Shown here: piece by piece, positions 34,146 through 43,490 of the stretch
Numbering within the stretch: position 1 is the stretch's first letter
How the letters are laid out: each line of letters starts with the position of its first letter
Assembly: GCF_052115025.1 (NCBI RefSeq)
Contig: NZ_JBFRFW010000013.1
Coordinates: 286,423 to 350,422 of the forward strand
DNA: 64,000 bases
Direction of reading: 5' to 3'
From: Bradyrhizobium_A sp052115025
Lineage (GTDB): Bacteria > Pseudomonadota > Alphaproteobacteria > Rhizobiales > Xanthobacteraceae
Position numbers and translations under genes: made by a program
Notes under the pieces: generated by a model
What the model saw: only the letters and a program-made list of their open reading frames with translations
Databases searched by the model: none
Told to the model about the DNA's origin: nothing

Positions 34146-35114
34146 ATGCTGCTGAGCTGCGGCGATGCCCTGATCGATTTCCTGCCGGTGCGCGCCGCCG
34201 ATGGCCGCGACGCCATGGCGCCGGTGGTCGGCGGCTCCTGCCTCAACATCGCGGTCGGCATGGCGCGGCTCGGCGCGGCGGCCGGCTTCGTCGGCGGTCT
34301 CTCCACCGACATGTTCGGACAGATGATCGCCAGCCATGCGACGGCGTCCGGTGTCGACCTGCGCTTTGCGGCGCGCAGCGGCCGGCAGACGACGCTGGCG
34401 TTCGTGCGCATGGAGGATGGTGAGCCGCGCTATGCGTTCTATGACGAGGGTTCGGCGGCGCGGAGCTGGCGCCATGTGACGGGAGCGATGCCGTTCGCCG
34501 GGATCAGGGCCGTTCATGTCGGCTCGACCACCCTGGTGGACGAGGCCGCCGCGGCACACGCCATGGCGCTGGCTGTCGAGGCCCGGGCGGCCGGTGCGGG
34601 GGTGGCATTCGACCCGAACTGCCGCCCCGCGCTCGTCACCGACAGGGCGGTGTATCGCGCGCGCATCGCCGATTTCATCGCGGCCGCCGACATCGTGCGG
34701 ATGTCGGATGTCGATTTCGCGTTTCTGCATGACGACGCCGACATGACGGCGGTGGCGACGCAATGGCTCGCCGCCGGCGCGCGCCTTGTCGTCGTCACCC
34801 GCGGCGGCGCGGGCGCGCAAGCCTGGCACCGCGGGGCGGGGACGGTCGCCGTCCAGGCGCCGCAGGTCGACGTGGTCGACACCATCGGCGCCGGTGACAG
34901 CTTTCAGGCGGCGCTGCTGGTGGCGCTCGCCGCGATGGGGCGGATCGCGCCGCCGTCGCTGGCGCACGCGAGCGCCGACGACATTCACCGGGCGCTGACC
35001 TTCGCCGCGGCCTGTGCCGCCATCACCTGCAGCCGTCCCGGCGCCGATCCGCCGCGCCGCGCGCAGTTGCCGGCCGCTCTGCAGCAGCTGCTCGTCAGGT
35101 CGGCGGGGCCGTGA
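34146..35114 (+). CDS. PfkB-family sugar kinase (fructokinase-like)
   Basis: The 322-residue protein has the ribokinase-fold motifs 'VGGSCLNIAVGMARLGAAAGFVGGL' near the N-terminus and the anion-hole/catalytic 'DTIGAGDSFQAALL' (Asp base) near residue 250. Fructokinase or a similar ATP-dependent sugar kinase is most likely. Being divergent from zwf (194 bases), it may share a sugar-catabolism promoter region. Confidence 0.87.
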   Translation: MLLSCGDALIDFLPVRAADGRDAMAPVVGGSCLNIAVGMARLGAAAGFVGGLSTDMFGQMIASHATASGVDLRFAARSGRQTTLAFVRMEDGEPRYAFYDEGSAARSWRHVTGAMPFAGIRAVHVGSTTLVDEAAAAHAMALAVEARAAGAGVAFDPNCRPALVTDRAVYRARIADFIAAADIVRMSDVDFAFLHDDADMTAVATQWLAAGARLVVVTRGGAGAQAWHRGAGTVAVQAPQVDVVDTIGAGDSFQAALLVALAAMGRIAPPSLAHASADDIHRALTFAAACAAITCSRPGADPPRRAQLPAALQQLLVRSAGP

Positions 35115-35229
35115 TGCCGACGGCGGTCGTGCGCCGAATGTCGCCCGCCCGATTGTTGCAGCTTGTTTCCATCTTCGGTTGTCGCGGGCTCGCCGCCATG
35201 GCGGGAATCTTTCGCAGGTCTCGGCGATA

Positions 35230-35248
35230 TCGTTATTGACGATAACGA
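35230..35248. promoter_or_regulatory. 19-bp palindromic operator, copy 1
   Basis: TCGTTATTGACGATAACGA (7-5-7 palindrome), identical to a copy at 37616. It contains a -35-like TTGACG (35236-35241), and TAATGA lies 17 bases downstream as a -10, so a bound protein would block this promoter. Confidence 0.72.
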
Positions 35249-35295
35249 TTAACGTAATTAATGATCGCGGCGTCGGCGGAAAAGGGAAGACGCGC

Positions 35296-35691
35296 ATGCT
35301 GTGGTCGAAATGGACGGCCGGGCCCGAGACCGGGACGACCGAGAACGTGTTCGTCAGCGTCACACTGTTTCGCGCCCGCCGCGTGCTCGATATGCCCGGC
35401 ATCATCTGGTCGGGCCAGGCGCTGCAGCAGCGCTGGACCGAACTGTCTGGTGCGATCGGGGTCTGGACCTGGCTCGATATGCCGCGCAAGTGCAGCGGCT
35501 CGGTCTCGATCTGGCGGGAGGAGGCCGACATGCGTGCCTTCGTGCGCTGGAAGCCCCATGTCGAGATCGTCAAGAAGCACCGCCAGAGCGGCCAGATGAC
35601 CTCGTCGAGCTGGATCTATCCGCGGCTCGACCGGCGGGCGATCCGCCTCAGCGCGGAAGGGCTGCTGACGGACTGGATCCAGCGGGCCTGA
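35296..35691 (+). CDS. Monooxygenase-like hypothetical protein (131 aa)
   Basis: The 131-residue protein starts 'MLWSKWTAGPETGTTENVFVSVTLFRARRVLDMPGI' and contains 'SVSIWREEADMRAFVRWKPHVEIVKKHR', similar to small DUF3291/spheroidene-monooxygenase-like alpha/beta proteins; the match is loose. GGGAAG precedes the ATG. It is the first gene after operator copy 1, ahead of an acyl-CoA dehydrogenase, so it is probably part of the catabolic pathway. Confidence 0.6.
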   Translation: MLWSKWTAGPETGTTENVFVSVTLFRARRVLDMPGIIWSGQALQQRWTELSGAIGVWTWLDMPRKCSGSVSIWREEADMRAFVRWKPHVEIVKKHRQSGQMTSSSWIYPRLDRRAIRLSAEGLLTDWIQRA

Positions 35692-35784
35692 CCGCGGGCG
35701 CGCCGCCGCGCAACGATCGATCCCGCCGGGGCTGTCCGCACCGCTCCGTCCGTAGTGTCCCTTAAGGTGCGGGAAGGGTTCATC

Positions 35785-37494
35785 ATGTCGTCCTATACAC
35801 CGCCGCTGCCGCAGCAGCTGTTCCTGCTCGAGCGCGTGCTCGGCCTGCAGGATATCCTCGATCGCAGGGCGGACGGCGCCGATCTCGATACATGCCGGGC
35901 TGTGCTCGAGGGAGCGAGCCGGTTCGCATCGGGGATTCTGGCGCCGCTCAATGCCGTCGGGGATCGCGTCGGCGCGAGCTTCAGCGCCGGCCATGTCACG
36001 ATGCCGCCCGGCTTTGCGGCGGCCTACGATGCCTTCGTCCGTCAGGGCTGGTCGGCGCTCAGTGCGCCGCGCGAGCTGGGCGGGCAGGGCTTGCCGCAAC
36101 TGCTGCAGCTCGCGGTATCGGAGATGGTCATCGGCGGATGCATGGCCTTTGCCATGCTGCCGCTGCAGCAGCGGGCCGCGACGAAGCTGCTCGCCATGCA
36201 TGGGCAGGGAGAGGCGAGCCGCAGGCTGCTGCCGGACCTGGTGGCGGGGCGGTGCGGTGCGACCATTGCGATGACCGAGGCCGACGCCGGGTCGGACGCC
36301 GGACGGGGACGCACACGCGCGGTGCCGCGCGGCGACGGCCTGTACGAGCTGCACGGCAGCAAGATGTTCATCAGTTATGGCGATCACGACCTGACCCGCC
36401 AGATCGCCCATATCGTGCTCGCGCGCGAGGCGGATGCCGGCGACGGCGGACGGGGCATGGGGCTGTTTCTGGTTCGCAAGTGGCTCGACGACGATTACCG
36501 CATCCGCAATGCCGCCCACGTCACCGCCATCGAGCACAAGATGGGACTGAAGGCGTCGCCGACCTGCGTGCTGACGCTGGACGGGGCGGTGGGTGAGCGG
36601 ATCGGTCCCGCCGGAGCCGGGCTGCGGCTGATCTTCACCATGATCAATGTGATGCGGCTCGAGGTCTCGCTGCACGGCGTCGCCATCGGCCAGGCCGCCT
36701 ATGGCCGGGCGCGGGCTTATGCCGACGAGCGCCGCCAGGGATCCGACGCCGCCGGGCACGGACCGGTCGCGCTGATCGACCATGCCGACGTCCGTCGCAA
36801 CCTCGTCACCATGCGGGCGCGGCTCGACGCCACCCGCGCCCTCGTGTTCGAGGCGGCGCGGCAGTTCGATCTCGCCGAACTGGCCGGGCCGGACGAAGCC
36901 GCAAACGCGCGGGCGCTCGCCGAGTTCCTGCTGCCGGTCTGCAAGGTCGCCGGCAGCGAGGCGGGCTTCGACATCGCCAACCTCGCGGTGCAGGTGTTCG
37001 GCGGTCACGGTTATGTCACTGACAACGGTGTCGAGCAGTATGTGCGCGATGTCCGCGTCGCCGCGATCTTCGAGGGGGCGAACGGCATTCAGGCAATCGA
37101 TCTGCTGACCCGCAAGCTCGTCGACCATGACGGTCTGCGCTGGCAGGCGTTCATCCGTCGCGTCCGTGCCGACGTCGGCGCCCTCGCGGGGCGTCGCCGC
37201 GCTCCCGAATTCGCGATCGCGCTCAATGCGCTGGAGGATCTTGCGGTCGCGATGCGGTCGCGGCTGGAGCGCGACCGCGATCTTGCGCTCGCCGGCGCGA
37301 CGCCGTTCCTGAACATGGTGGCGATCATCGCGCTGGGGTGGATGTGGCTGCGTCTGGATGCCGCCGGGATCGGCGAGGTCGAGCCCGATCCGAGGCTTCC
37401 CGACGTCTGCGACTACTTCTTCACCAACTTGTTCCCGCTGCACGAGATCTACCGGCGGCAGGCGTTCGACCAGGCGCCGTGGCGGCGCGCCTAG
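35785..37494 (+). CDS. Acyl-CoA dehydrogenase (large, DmdC-like type)
   Basis: A 569-residue FAD enzyme, longer than ordinary acyl-CoA dehydrogenases because of a C-terminal extension, as in 3-methylmercaptopropionyl-CoA dehydrogenases. Visible: 'CGATIAMTEADAGSDAGRGRTRA', 'YELHGSKMFISYGDHDL', 'EHKMGLKASPTCVLTLDGAVGERIG' and 'AVQVFGGHGYVTDNGVEQYVRDVRVAAIFEGANGIQAIDL' (in parts). It would introduce a double bond beta to a CoA thioester. Downstream is the CoA ligase/thiolase operon. Confidence 0.9.
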   Translation: MSSYTPPLPQQLFLLERVLGLQDILDRRADGADLDTCRAVLEGASRFASGILAPLNAVGDRVGASFSAGHVTMPPGFAAAYDAFVRQGWSALSAPRELGGQGLPQLLQLAVSEMVIGGCMAFAMLPLQQRAATKLLAMHGQGEASRRLLPDLVAGRCGATIAMTEADAGSDAGRGRTRAVPRGDGLYELHGSKMFISYGDHDLTRQIAHIVLAREADAGDGGRGMGLFLVRKWLDDDYRIRNAAHVTAIEHKMGLKASPTCVLTLDGAVGERIGPAGAGLRLIFTMINVMRLEVSLHGVAIGQAAYGRARAYADERRQGSDAAGHGPVALIDHADVRRNLVTMRARLDATRALVFEAARQFDLAELAGPDEAANARALAEFLLPVCKVAGSEAGFDIANLAVQVFGGHGYVTDNGVEQYVRDVRVAAIFEGANGIQAIDLLTRKLVDHDGLRWQAFIRRVRADVGALAGRRRAPEFAIALNALEDLAVAMRSRLERDRDLALAGATPFLNMVAIIALGWMWLRLDAAGIGEVEPDPRLPDVCDYFFTNLFPLHEIYRRQAFDQAPWRRA

Positions 37495-37615
37495 CGCGCG
37501 TTTGCTTCGGAGGGAACCGCGAACGCGCTGCAATATTTTGCTGTGACGCGTTTTCTTCACGCGGACCGGTGCCCGCTTCGCATCAAGACGCAGTCGCGTC
37601 GCCGCACCCGGCAAA

Positions 37616-37634
37616 TCGTTATTGACGATAACGA
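37616..37634. promoter_or_regulatory. 19-bp palindromic operator, copy 2
   Basis: Exactly the same 19 bases as at 35230, again with an internal TTGACG and a -10-like TAGCTA 17 bases later. It precedes the CoA ligase-thiolase-transglutaminase-like operon. Confidence 0.72.
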
Positions 37635-37732
37635 CTAATAAGATTAGCTATTATTACGAGGAAACAGGGAGCCGGCCCGTCGCGCAGCGGCGGGGTCGGT
37701 GCCTGAACAACGAAACTCACCAGAGTTCGGAG

Positions 37733-39571
37733 ATGGCTGTGCTCAACCTGCCGCGACCCCGATCCGTGTTCGCCAATGTGGGGTGTGATGTCGAGCCGAC
37801 CGACGACGGTGGGTTCATCGTCAGGTGTTCGCTGCCTGAGGCGCCTTATCCGGACGGGGTGATCGAGGTTCTCCGGCAGCAGGCGGCGTCAGATCCGGAT
37901 CGGGTGCTGTTTCGCGAGTCTGCGCTGGAGGGGATCGTCGCGGAGCTGACGGTCGGCGAGGCCTACGGTCTTGCGTGCCGGGTCGGCCTGACGCTCCGCG
38001 CGCTCGGCGCCTGTGCCGAGCGGCCGGTGATGCTGCTCGCGGAAAACTCGCTGCGTGCCGCGGTCGTCATTCTCGCCTGCTATGCGGCAGGGGTGCCGGT
38101 GTCGCCGGTGTCGCCATCCTATTCCAAGCTGTCCAGCGATTTCGGCAAGCTGCGCCATGTCATCGACAGCCTGACGCCGGCGGTGGTGGTGCTCGACGAT
38201 GGCGCCGCGCATGCCGCGGCGCTCGCGGCGGCGCCGTGGGGGGCGGCGCGCCTGGTCGTGCTCGAGCGGCCATCGCCCGGGGCGCTGGCCTGGGACGATC
38301 TGCTCGGTATCGGCAGCGGGACGGACGAGCCGGTTGCCCTGCCGGGGCCGGATGCCGTCGCCAAGATCCTGTTCACCTCAGGGTCGACCGGCATGCCCAA
38401 GGGGGTGATCAACACCCAGCGCATGATGATGTCGAACCAGGTGGCGCTGGCGCAGGTGTGGTCCGGCGTGTTCGACCGGCCGCCGCGTCTCGTCGACTGG
38501 CTGCCCTGGAACCATACCTATGGCGGCAACCAGCAGTTCAACATGCCGATCGTGTTCGGCGGGTCGCTCACCATCGATCGCGGGCGGCCGACGCCGGGCG
38601 GCTTTGCGACCATGGTGGCGTCGATCAAGCGGACCCGGCCGACGATCTTCCTGAGCGTGCCGCGTGCGCTCGACCTGCTGGCCGATCGGCTGCTGCAGGA
38701 CCAGGAACTGGCCGTTGCGCTGTTCGAGGATCTCGACCTGATCGGCTATGCCGGCGCTGCGCTGCCGCCGCCGGTGTCGGCGAAGCTGAAGGACGCCGCG
38801 CGGCGGATCACGGGGCGCGATCTGCCGGTGGTCGGCCTGTGGGGGGCGACGGAGACCGCGCCGGTGGCGACCGCCGTGTACTTTGCGTCATCCGAGCCGG
38901 CCAATATCGGTCTGCCGATCCCCGGCATTGCCCTCAAGTTCACGCCGGATGGCAGCAAGCACGAGCTGCGCGTGAAGGGCCCGGCGGTGACGCCCGGCTA
39001 CTGGCGGCAGCCGGAGGCGACGCACAAGGCGTTCGACGCCGATGGCTTCTACCGCATGGGGGACGCCGGCCGCCTGATCGAGCCGGACAACATCGACGCC
39101 GGTATCGTGTTCGATGGCCGCGTGGCCGAGAATTTCAAGCTGCTGTCCGGCACCTGGGTCAATGTCGGCGCGCTGCGGGTCAAGGTCATCGCGGCCTGTG
39201 TCGACGACATCGCCGACGTGGTCGTCACCGGCCACGACCGCGACGATATCGGCGTGCTGATCTTCCCGAAGGCTGCGCCCGCGGAGAGCGCGCAGCAGCG
39301 GGACGGCTGCCTCGTCGATCCGGCGCGTCAGGCGCGTATCCGCGCGGCGCTCAGCACGTACAACCGCACGGCGGGCGGCAGCTCCAACCGCATCGCGCGC
39401 GCGCTGGTGCTTGCCGAGCAGCCCTCGATCGATGCCGGCGAGATCACCGACAAGGGCTATCTCAACCAGCGGGCCGTGCTCGAGCGGCGGTCGCAGCTTG
39501 TGCAGCGTCTTTACGCCGACCCGTCTGATGACGGCGTCATCATCATCGAGGGAGGAAGCGGGCGTGTTTGA
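37733..39571 (+). CDS. Feruloyl-CoA-synthase-like AMP-forming ligase
   Basis: A product of about 612 residues of the acyl-adenylate family. The P-loop-like 'LFTSGSTGMPKGVINTQRMM' starts near residue 213, followed by 'LVDWLPWNHTYGGNQQFNMPI', 'VVGLWGATETAPVA' and 'GFYRMGDAGRLI'. The 'DWLPWNHTYGGN' stretch is typical of feruloyl-CoA and related aryl-acid CoA synthases. It would activate the pathway acid with ATP and CoA. The ATG at 37733 is the best-supported start. The thiolase start overlaps its end by eight bases. Confidence 0.87.
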   Translation: MAVLNLPRPRSVFANVGCDVEPTDDGGFIVRCSLPEAPYPDGVIEVLRQQAASDPDRVLFRESALEGIVAELTVGEAYGLACRVGLTLRALGACAERPVMLLAENSLRAAVVILACYAAGVPVSPVSPSYSKLSSDFGKLRHVIDSLTPAVVVLDDGAAHAAALAAAPWGAARLVVLERPSPGALAWDDLLGIGSGTDEPVALPGPDAVAKILFTSGSTGMPKGVINTQRMMMSNQVALAQVWSGVFDRPPRLVDWLPWNHTYGGNQQFNMPIVFGGSLTIDRGRPTPGGFATMVASIKRTRPTIFLSVPRALDLLADRLLQDQELAVALFEDLDLIGYAGAALPPPVSAKLKDAARRITGRDLPVVGLWGATETAPVATAVYFASSEPANIGLPIPGIALKFTPDGSKHELRVKGPAVTPGYWRQPEATHKAFDADGFYRMGDAGRLIEPDNIDAGIVFDGRVAENFKLLSGTWVNVGALRVKVIAACVDDIADVVVTGHDRDDIGVLIFPKAAPAESAQQRDGCLVDPARQARIRAALSTYNRTAGGSSNRIARALVLAEQPSIDAGEITDKGYLNQRAVLERRSQLVQRLYADPSDDGVIIIEGGSGRV

Positions 39572-40775
39572 CCAGGTGGAGATTCCCTACGGCGCCTACT
39601 GGTCGACACCGTTTGCCAAGTGGCAGGGGCCGTTCGCCGGCCTGCACAGCATCCGCTTCGCGGCGCATGTCGCGCGCGCCGAGCTCGCGCGGCGCGACAT
39701 CGCGCCGGCCGTGTTCGATCATGCGGTGCTCGGCGTCACCATCCCGCAATGGCGCGGCTTCTGGGGCGCGCAGTGGCTGATGAGCATGGTGGGTGAGAGC
39801 GCGGTGGCCGGCCCGACCGTGGTGCAGGCCTGCCAGACCGGCCCGCGCAGCGTGATGGCCGGCGCATTCGAGGTGGCGGCCGGGCTTGCCACCTGTTCGC
39901 TGGTCGTGACCTGCGACCGGATGTCGAACGGCGCCTTCGTCACCTATCCCGGCGACGGTGGCTGGGGCGGCCTGCCGCAGACCGAATCCTGGACCGTCGA
40001 CAACTTCCTCGCCGCACCCGATCTCGGCCACGCAGTGGTGCAGACCGCGGAAAACGTCGCGCGCCGCTGGCAGATCAGCCGCGAGGAGCAGCACGACGTG
40101 GTGCTGATGCGCTACGACCAGTACCAGCAGGCGCTGGCCGACGACCGTGCCTTCCAGCGCCGCTACATGACGCTGCCGTTCGCGGTGCCCGATCCCAAGT
40201 TCGCCCGCAGCGCCACCACCGTCGAGGGCGATGTCGGGGTGACGCAGACGTCGCGCGCCGCGATCGACCGCCTCGTGCCCGCGGCCGCGGGCGGCACCGT
40301 CACCTATGCGAGCCAGACCCATCCCGCCGACGGCAATGCCGCCGTCGTCGTCACCACCACGGCGCGTGCCCTTGAGCTGTCGCGCGACCCCGCCATCCGG
40401 GTACGGATCCGTGGTTTCGGGCAGGCCCGCGCCGAGCCGGCGCTGATGCCGGCGGCGCCCGTTCCGGCGGCGCGGCGCGCGCTCGAGCAGGCGGGTCTCG
40501 ATCTCGGCAAGATCACGGCGATCAAGTCGCACAATCCGTTCGTCGTCAATGACATCGTGTTCGCGCGGGAGACCGGCTTCGCGGTCGAGCGCATGAACAA
40601 TTTCGGCTCGTCGCTGGTGTTCGGCCATCCGCAAGGACCGACCGGAACACGTCTGCTGATCGAGCTGATCGAGGAGCTGGTTCTCAAGGGCGGCGGCTAC
40701 GGCCTCTACCACGGCTGCGCGGCCGGCGATGCCGGCGTGGCGATGGTCGTCGAGGTCGACGACCGGCCGCATTGA
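39564..40775 (+). CDS. Thiolase-family acyltransferase
   Basis: A 403-residue thiolase with nucleophile Cys90 in 'VVQACQTGPRSV', His in 'IKSHNPFVVND' and a C-terminal 'HGCAAGDAG' in place of the usual GCxxGGG loop. It would cleave a beta-ketoacyl-CoA with CoA in the catabolic sequence. The GTG start has GGAGGAA upstream and overlaps the ligase stop, indicating translational coupling. Confidence 0.88.
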   Translation: MFDQVEIPYGAYWSTPFAKWQGPFAGLHSIRFAAHVARAELARRDIAPAVFDHAVLGVTIPQWRGFWGAQWLMSMVGESAVAGPTVVQACQTGPRSVMAGAFEVAAGLATCSLVVTCDRMSNGAFVTYPGDGGWGGLPQTESWTVDNFLAAPDLGHAVVQTAENVARRWQISREEQHDVVLMRYDQYQQALADDRAFQRRYMTLPFAVPDPKFARSATTVEGDVGVTQTSRAAIDRLVPAAAGGTVTYASQTHPADGNAAVVVTTTARALELSRDPAIRVRIRGFGQARAEPALMPAAPVPAARRALEQAGLDLGKITAIKSHNPFVVNDIVFARETGFAVERMNNFGSSLVFGHPQGPTGTRLLIELIEELVLKGGGYGLYHGCAAGDAGVAMVVEVDDRPH

Positions 40776-40807
40776 TGCAGGCAATCACGGAGCAGCGAGG
40801 TTTGACG

Positions 40808-41509
40808 ATGATTTTCACCCCTTATGGTTGGCCGGAGCCGGATGAGGCCTATGTCGCGCCGACAGCCTTCCTCGACAGCGACAGCACCGAGGTGCGCAAC
40901 TTCGCGACGGTGGTGGTCGGCGCCGAAACCGATCCGGTGCAGCAGGCCGTGAAGCTGTTCTACGCGGTGCGCGACGGCTTCCGCTACGATCCGTTCTCGA
41001 TCTGGCTCAGCCCGGAATCGTTCACCGCGAGCTCGGTGCTGCACAAGGGCCATGGCTTCTGCATCACCAAGGCGGTGCTGCTGGCGGCGGCGGCCCGCGC
41101 GGTCGGCATTCCCGCGGCCATCGGCCTCAGCGATGTCATCAACCATTTCACGTCGGACAAGCTGAAGGAGGCGATGGGCCATCGCGAGGTCTTCATCCAT
41201 CACGGCTATGCCGTGCTCCATCTCGACGGCCAATGGTTGAAGGCCGCGCCGGCCTTCAACATCGAGCTGTGCCAGCGTTTCGGCGTGCCGCCGACCGAAT
41301 TCGACGGTCGCTCCGACGCCGTGCTGCAGAAGTACGACGCCGACAACAATATCCGGATGGAATACCTGCGCGACCATGGCTTCTGGTCGGATCTGCCGTT
41401 CAATCGCGTCAAGGACGACATGGAGGGCTATTACCCCGCGGGGTTCAACTACGGCAGTGGCGGCGCCCGCGGCGACCGCTTCACCGCCGAGGCGGAGGCG
41501 AGACGTTGA
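40808..41509 (+). CDS. Transglutaminase-like domain protein
   Basis: A 233-residue protein with the Cys-His-Asp pattern of bacterial transglutaminase/protease-like domains: 'LHKGHGFCITKAVLLAAAARAVGIPAAIG' (Cys) and 'IHHGYAVLHLDGQWLKAAPAFN' (His and Asp region). No signal peptide. It lies in the CoA-ligase operon, so a hydrolase or acyl-transfer role in the pathway is possible, but this is inference. Confidence 0.8.
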   Translation: MIFTPYGWPEPDEAYVAPTAFLDSDSTEVRNFATVVVGAETDPVQQAVKLFYAVRDGFRYDPFSIWLSPESFTASSVLHKGHGFCITKAVLLAAAARAVGIPAAIGLSDVINHFTSDKLKEAMGHREVFIHHGYAVLHLDGQWLKAAPAFNIELCQRFGVPPTEFDGRSDAVLQKYDADNNIRMEYLRDHGFWSDLPFNRVKDDMEGYYPAGFNYGSGGARGDRFTAEAEARR

Positions 41510-41579
41510 GGGCTTGAGTTGACTGCTTGAAGGGAGGGCCGCGAGACAAGCTGCGGTCCCGCATGGAGGGGAGGTCGTG

Positions 41580-42785
41580 ATGTTGAGGAAGTTGGTCTGG
41601 GTGATCGGGCTGATGCTGGCGGCGGGGGCGGCGCATGCTGCCGACCAGTCGCCGCTGCGCATCGCGGTGCTCAACGATCTGTCGAGCGTGTATTCCGACT
41701 ATCAGGGCATCGGCTCGGTGATCGCCGCACAGATGGCGGTCGACGATTTCGGCGGCAAGGTCGCCGGCCGGCCGGTCGAGGTGCTGTCGGCGGATCATCA
41801 GATGAAGCCGGACGTCGGAGCTGCGATCGCGCGGCGCTGGTTCGACAACGACAATGTCCAGCTCATTCTCGACGTGCCGAACTCGTCGGTCGCGCTCGCG
41901 GTCAACGAGATCGCGCGCGAAAAGAACAAGGTGCTGATCGGTTCGGGCGCCGGGACATCGCTGCTGACCGGCGAGAAATGCACGCCCAATACCGTCCACT
42001 GGACCTACGACACCTGGGCGCTGGCGCATGGCGTCGCCAAGGCCGTGGTGCAGCAGGGCGGCAAGAAGTGGTTCTTCATCACCAGCGACTATGCCTTCGG
42101 CCACGACCTCGAAAAGCAGGCGTCGGATGTGGTCAAGGCCAATGGCGGCGAGGTGATCGGTGCCGTGCGGCATCCGCTCGGCACGTCCGACTATGCGTCG
42201 TTCGTCCTGCAGGCCCAGGCCTCGGGTGCCGACGTCATCGGGTTCGCGACGCCCGGCGGCGACCTGTCGAACCTCGTGAAGCAGGCCAACGAGTTCGGTC
42301 TCGCCAAGACGCATCGCCTGGTCGGCCTGATCTTCGCCATCAACAATGTCGAGTCGATCGGGCTCGCGAGCTCCCAGGGCGTGGTGGCGCTCAACGCCAC
42401 CTACTGGGACCTCAACGATGCGACGCGCGCCTGGTCGAAGCGCTTCCAGGCGCGCCATCCCCGCAAGGTGATGCCGAACGACCAGCAGATGGGCGTCTAC
42501 TCGGCAGTGCTGCACTATCTCAAGGCCGTGGAGAAGCTCGGCGGCGAAGCCAATGACGGCGCCCGGGTGGTCGCGCAGATGAAGCAGATCCCGACCGACG
42601 ATCCGCTGTTCGGGCAGGGCGTGATCCGCCCCGACGGGCGCAAGATCCACCAGAACTACATCCTGCGCACCAAGCGGCCGGAGGATGTGAAGGGACAGTG
42701 GGACTATTTCGATGTCATCGCCACGGTGCCGGCCGCCGAGTCGTTCCGTCCGATGAGCGAGGGACACTGTCCGCTGGTGCAATGA
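41580..42785 (+). CDS. ABC solute-binding protein (branched-chain amino acid/aromatic type), orphan 1
   Basis: A 401-residue periplasmic protein; signal peptide to AAHAA (about residue 21), then 'LRIAVLNDLSSVYSDYQGIGSVIAAQMAVDDFGG' and 'HWTYDTWALAHGVAKAVVQQGGKKWFFITSDYAFG' of the HAAT family (LivJ-like). GGGGAGG precedes the ATG. Related rhizobial proteins bind aromatic acids. No permease or ATPase genes are adjacent. Confidence 0.9.
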   Translation: MLRKLVWVIGLMLAAGAAHAADQSPLRIAVLNDLSSVYSDYQGIGSVIAAQMAVDDFGGKVAGRPVEVLSADHQMKPDVGAAIARRWFDNDNVQLILDVPNSSVALAVNEIAREKNKVLIGSGAGTSLLTGEKCTPNTVHWTYDTWALAHGVAKAVVQQGGKKWFFITSDYAFGHDLEKQASDVVKANGGEVIGAVRHPLGTSDYASFVLQAQASGADVIGFATPGGDLSNLVKQANEFGLAKTHRLVGLIFAINNVESIGLASSQGVVALNATYWDLNDATRAWSKRFQARHPRKVMPNDQQMGVYSAVLHYLKAVEKLGGEANDGARVVAQMKQIPTDDPLFGQGVIRPDGRKIHQNYILRTKRPEDVKGQWDYFDVIATVPAAESFRPMSEGHCPLVQ

Positions 42786-42847
42786 CCGGCACAGGTCGTT
42801 CCGGCGGGCCGACGCGCCCGCCGGCGCGGCCGCGCGACAACCGTGCT

Positions 42848-43363
42848 TCAGTCGAGGTCGTAGTACCGCATCAGGTCGTCGAGCGCGGCGACGAAGGCGG
42901 CGAGGTCGCCATGCACCGCGAGCTTGATCTGGCGCTCCTGCTGCTCGACCTTGACATTGACTTTCTTCTGCAATTGCCGGCCGGACGGAGTGAGGTGCAG
43001 CGTGCGCAGCCTGCGGTCGTTCTCGCTCAGCCGGCGGATCAGATAGCCGCCCTTTTCCAGCCGGTCGAGCGACAGCACCACGGCCGGCGGTTCGGCGCCG
43101 AGCAGGCGGGTGATCTCGTTCTGGTAGAGGCCGGGGTTGGCCTCGACGATGCACAGCGTCGCGAAGTCCATGATCCGCAGCTCGTGGGGCCGCAGGATGT
43201 CGTTGAGCTCGCCGATCACCGCCTGCTTGATGCGCCGGATCTTGTAGCCGACGAAGCGGTCCATCGGATTGACGAGATCGCGTCCCGCCGGGCGCGGTGC
43301 GGGCGCCGCATCCTCGCCCGCGGCAGGCTGCAGCCGGCTGGCCGGCGATTTCCGTGGGGGCAC
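42848..43363 (-). CDS. MarR-family regulator 1
   Basis: A 171-residue protein with a winged-helix region around residues 55-125 ('FATLCIVEANPGLYQNEITRLLGAEPPAVVLSLDRLEKGGYLIRRLSENDRRLRTLHLTPSG', in parts). The GTG start has AGAGG six bases upstream. It is divergent from the enoyl-CoA hydratase gene, with a palindrome between them. Confidence 0.88.
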   Translation of the reverse strand: MPPRKSPASRLQPAAGEDAAPAPRPAGRDLVNPMDRFVGYKIRRIKQAVIGELNDILRPHELRIMDFATLCIVEANPGLYQNEITRLLGAEPPAVVLSLDRLEKGGYLIRRLSENDRRLRTLHLTPSGRQLQKKVNVKVEQQERQIKLAVHGDLAAFVAALDDLMRYYDLD

Positions 43364-43415
43364 CTGATACCTCTTGCTGATCCCGGTCTGTCGAGCCGAT
43401 GGCTTATCACGTCAT

Positions 43416-43436
43416 ATGATTACTTTACATAATCAT
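43416..43436. promoter_or_regulatory. Likely MarR1 operator (ATGATTA-N7-TAATCAT)
   Basis: A perfect 7-7-7 palindrome in the 127-base divergent region between marR1 and the enoyl-CoA hydratase gene, in an AT-rich promoter area. Confidence 0.7.
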
Positions 43437-43490
43437 TTATTTGAGTAATGAATTGACCGAGAGCAACCTGTTGATGGGGATTGGAGACAC

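Noticed and set aside
32471..34423. 650-codon plus-strand frame
   Set aside because: Antisense of zwf, no family match; zwf is certain from its motifs.
35233..37614. 793-codon minus-strand frame
   Set aside because: Antisense of the acyl-CoA dehydrogenase gene, Arg/Gly/His-rich shadow.
37635..37660. Fourth MarR2 site at ATTAGC near the ligase promoter
   Set aside because: It contains ATTAGC but lacks the GCTAAT arm at the 11-base spacing.
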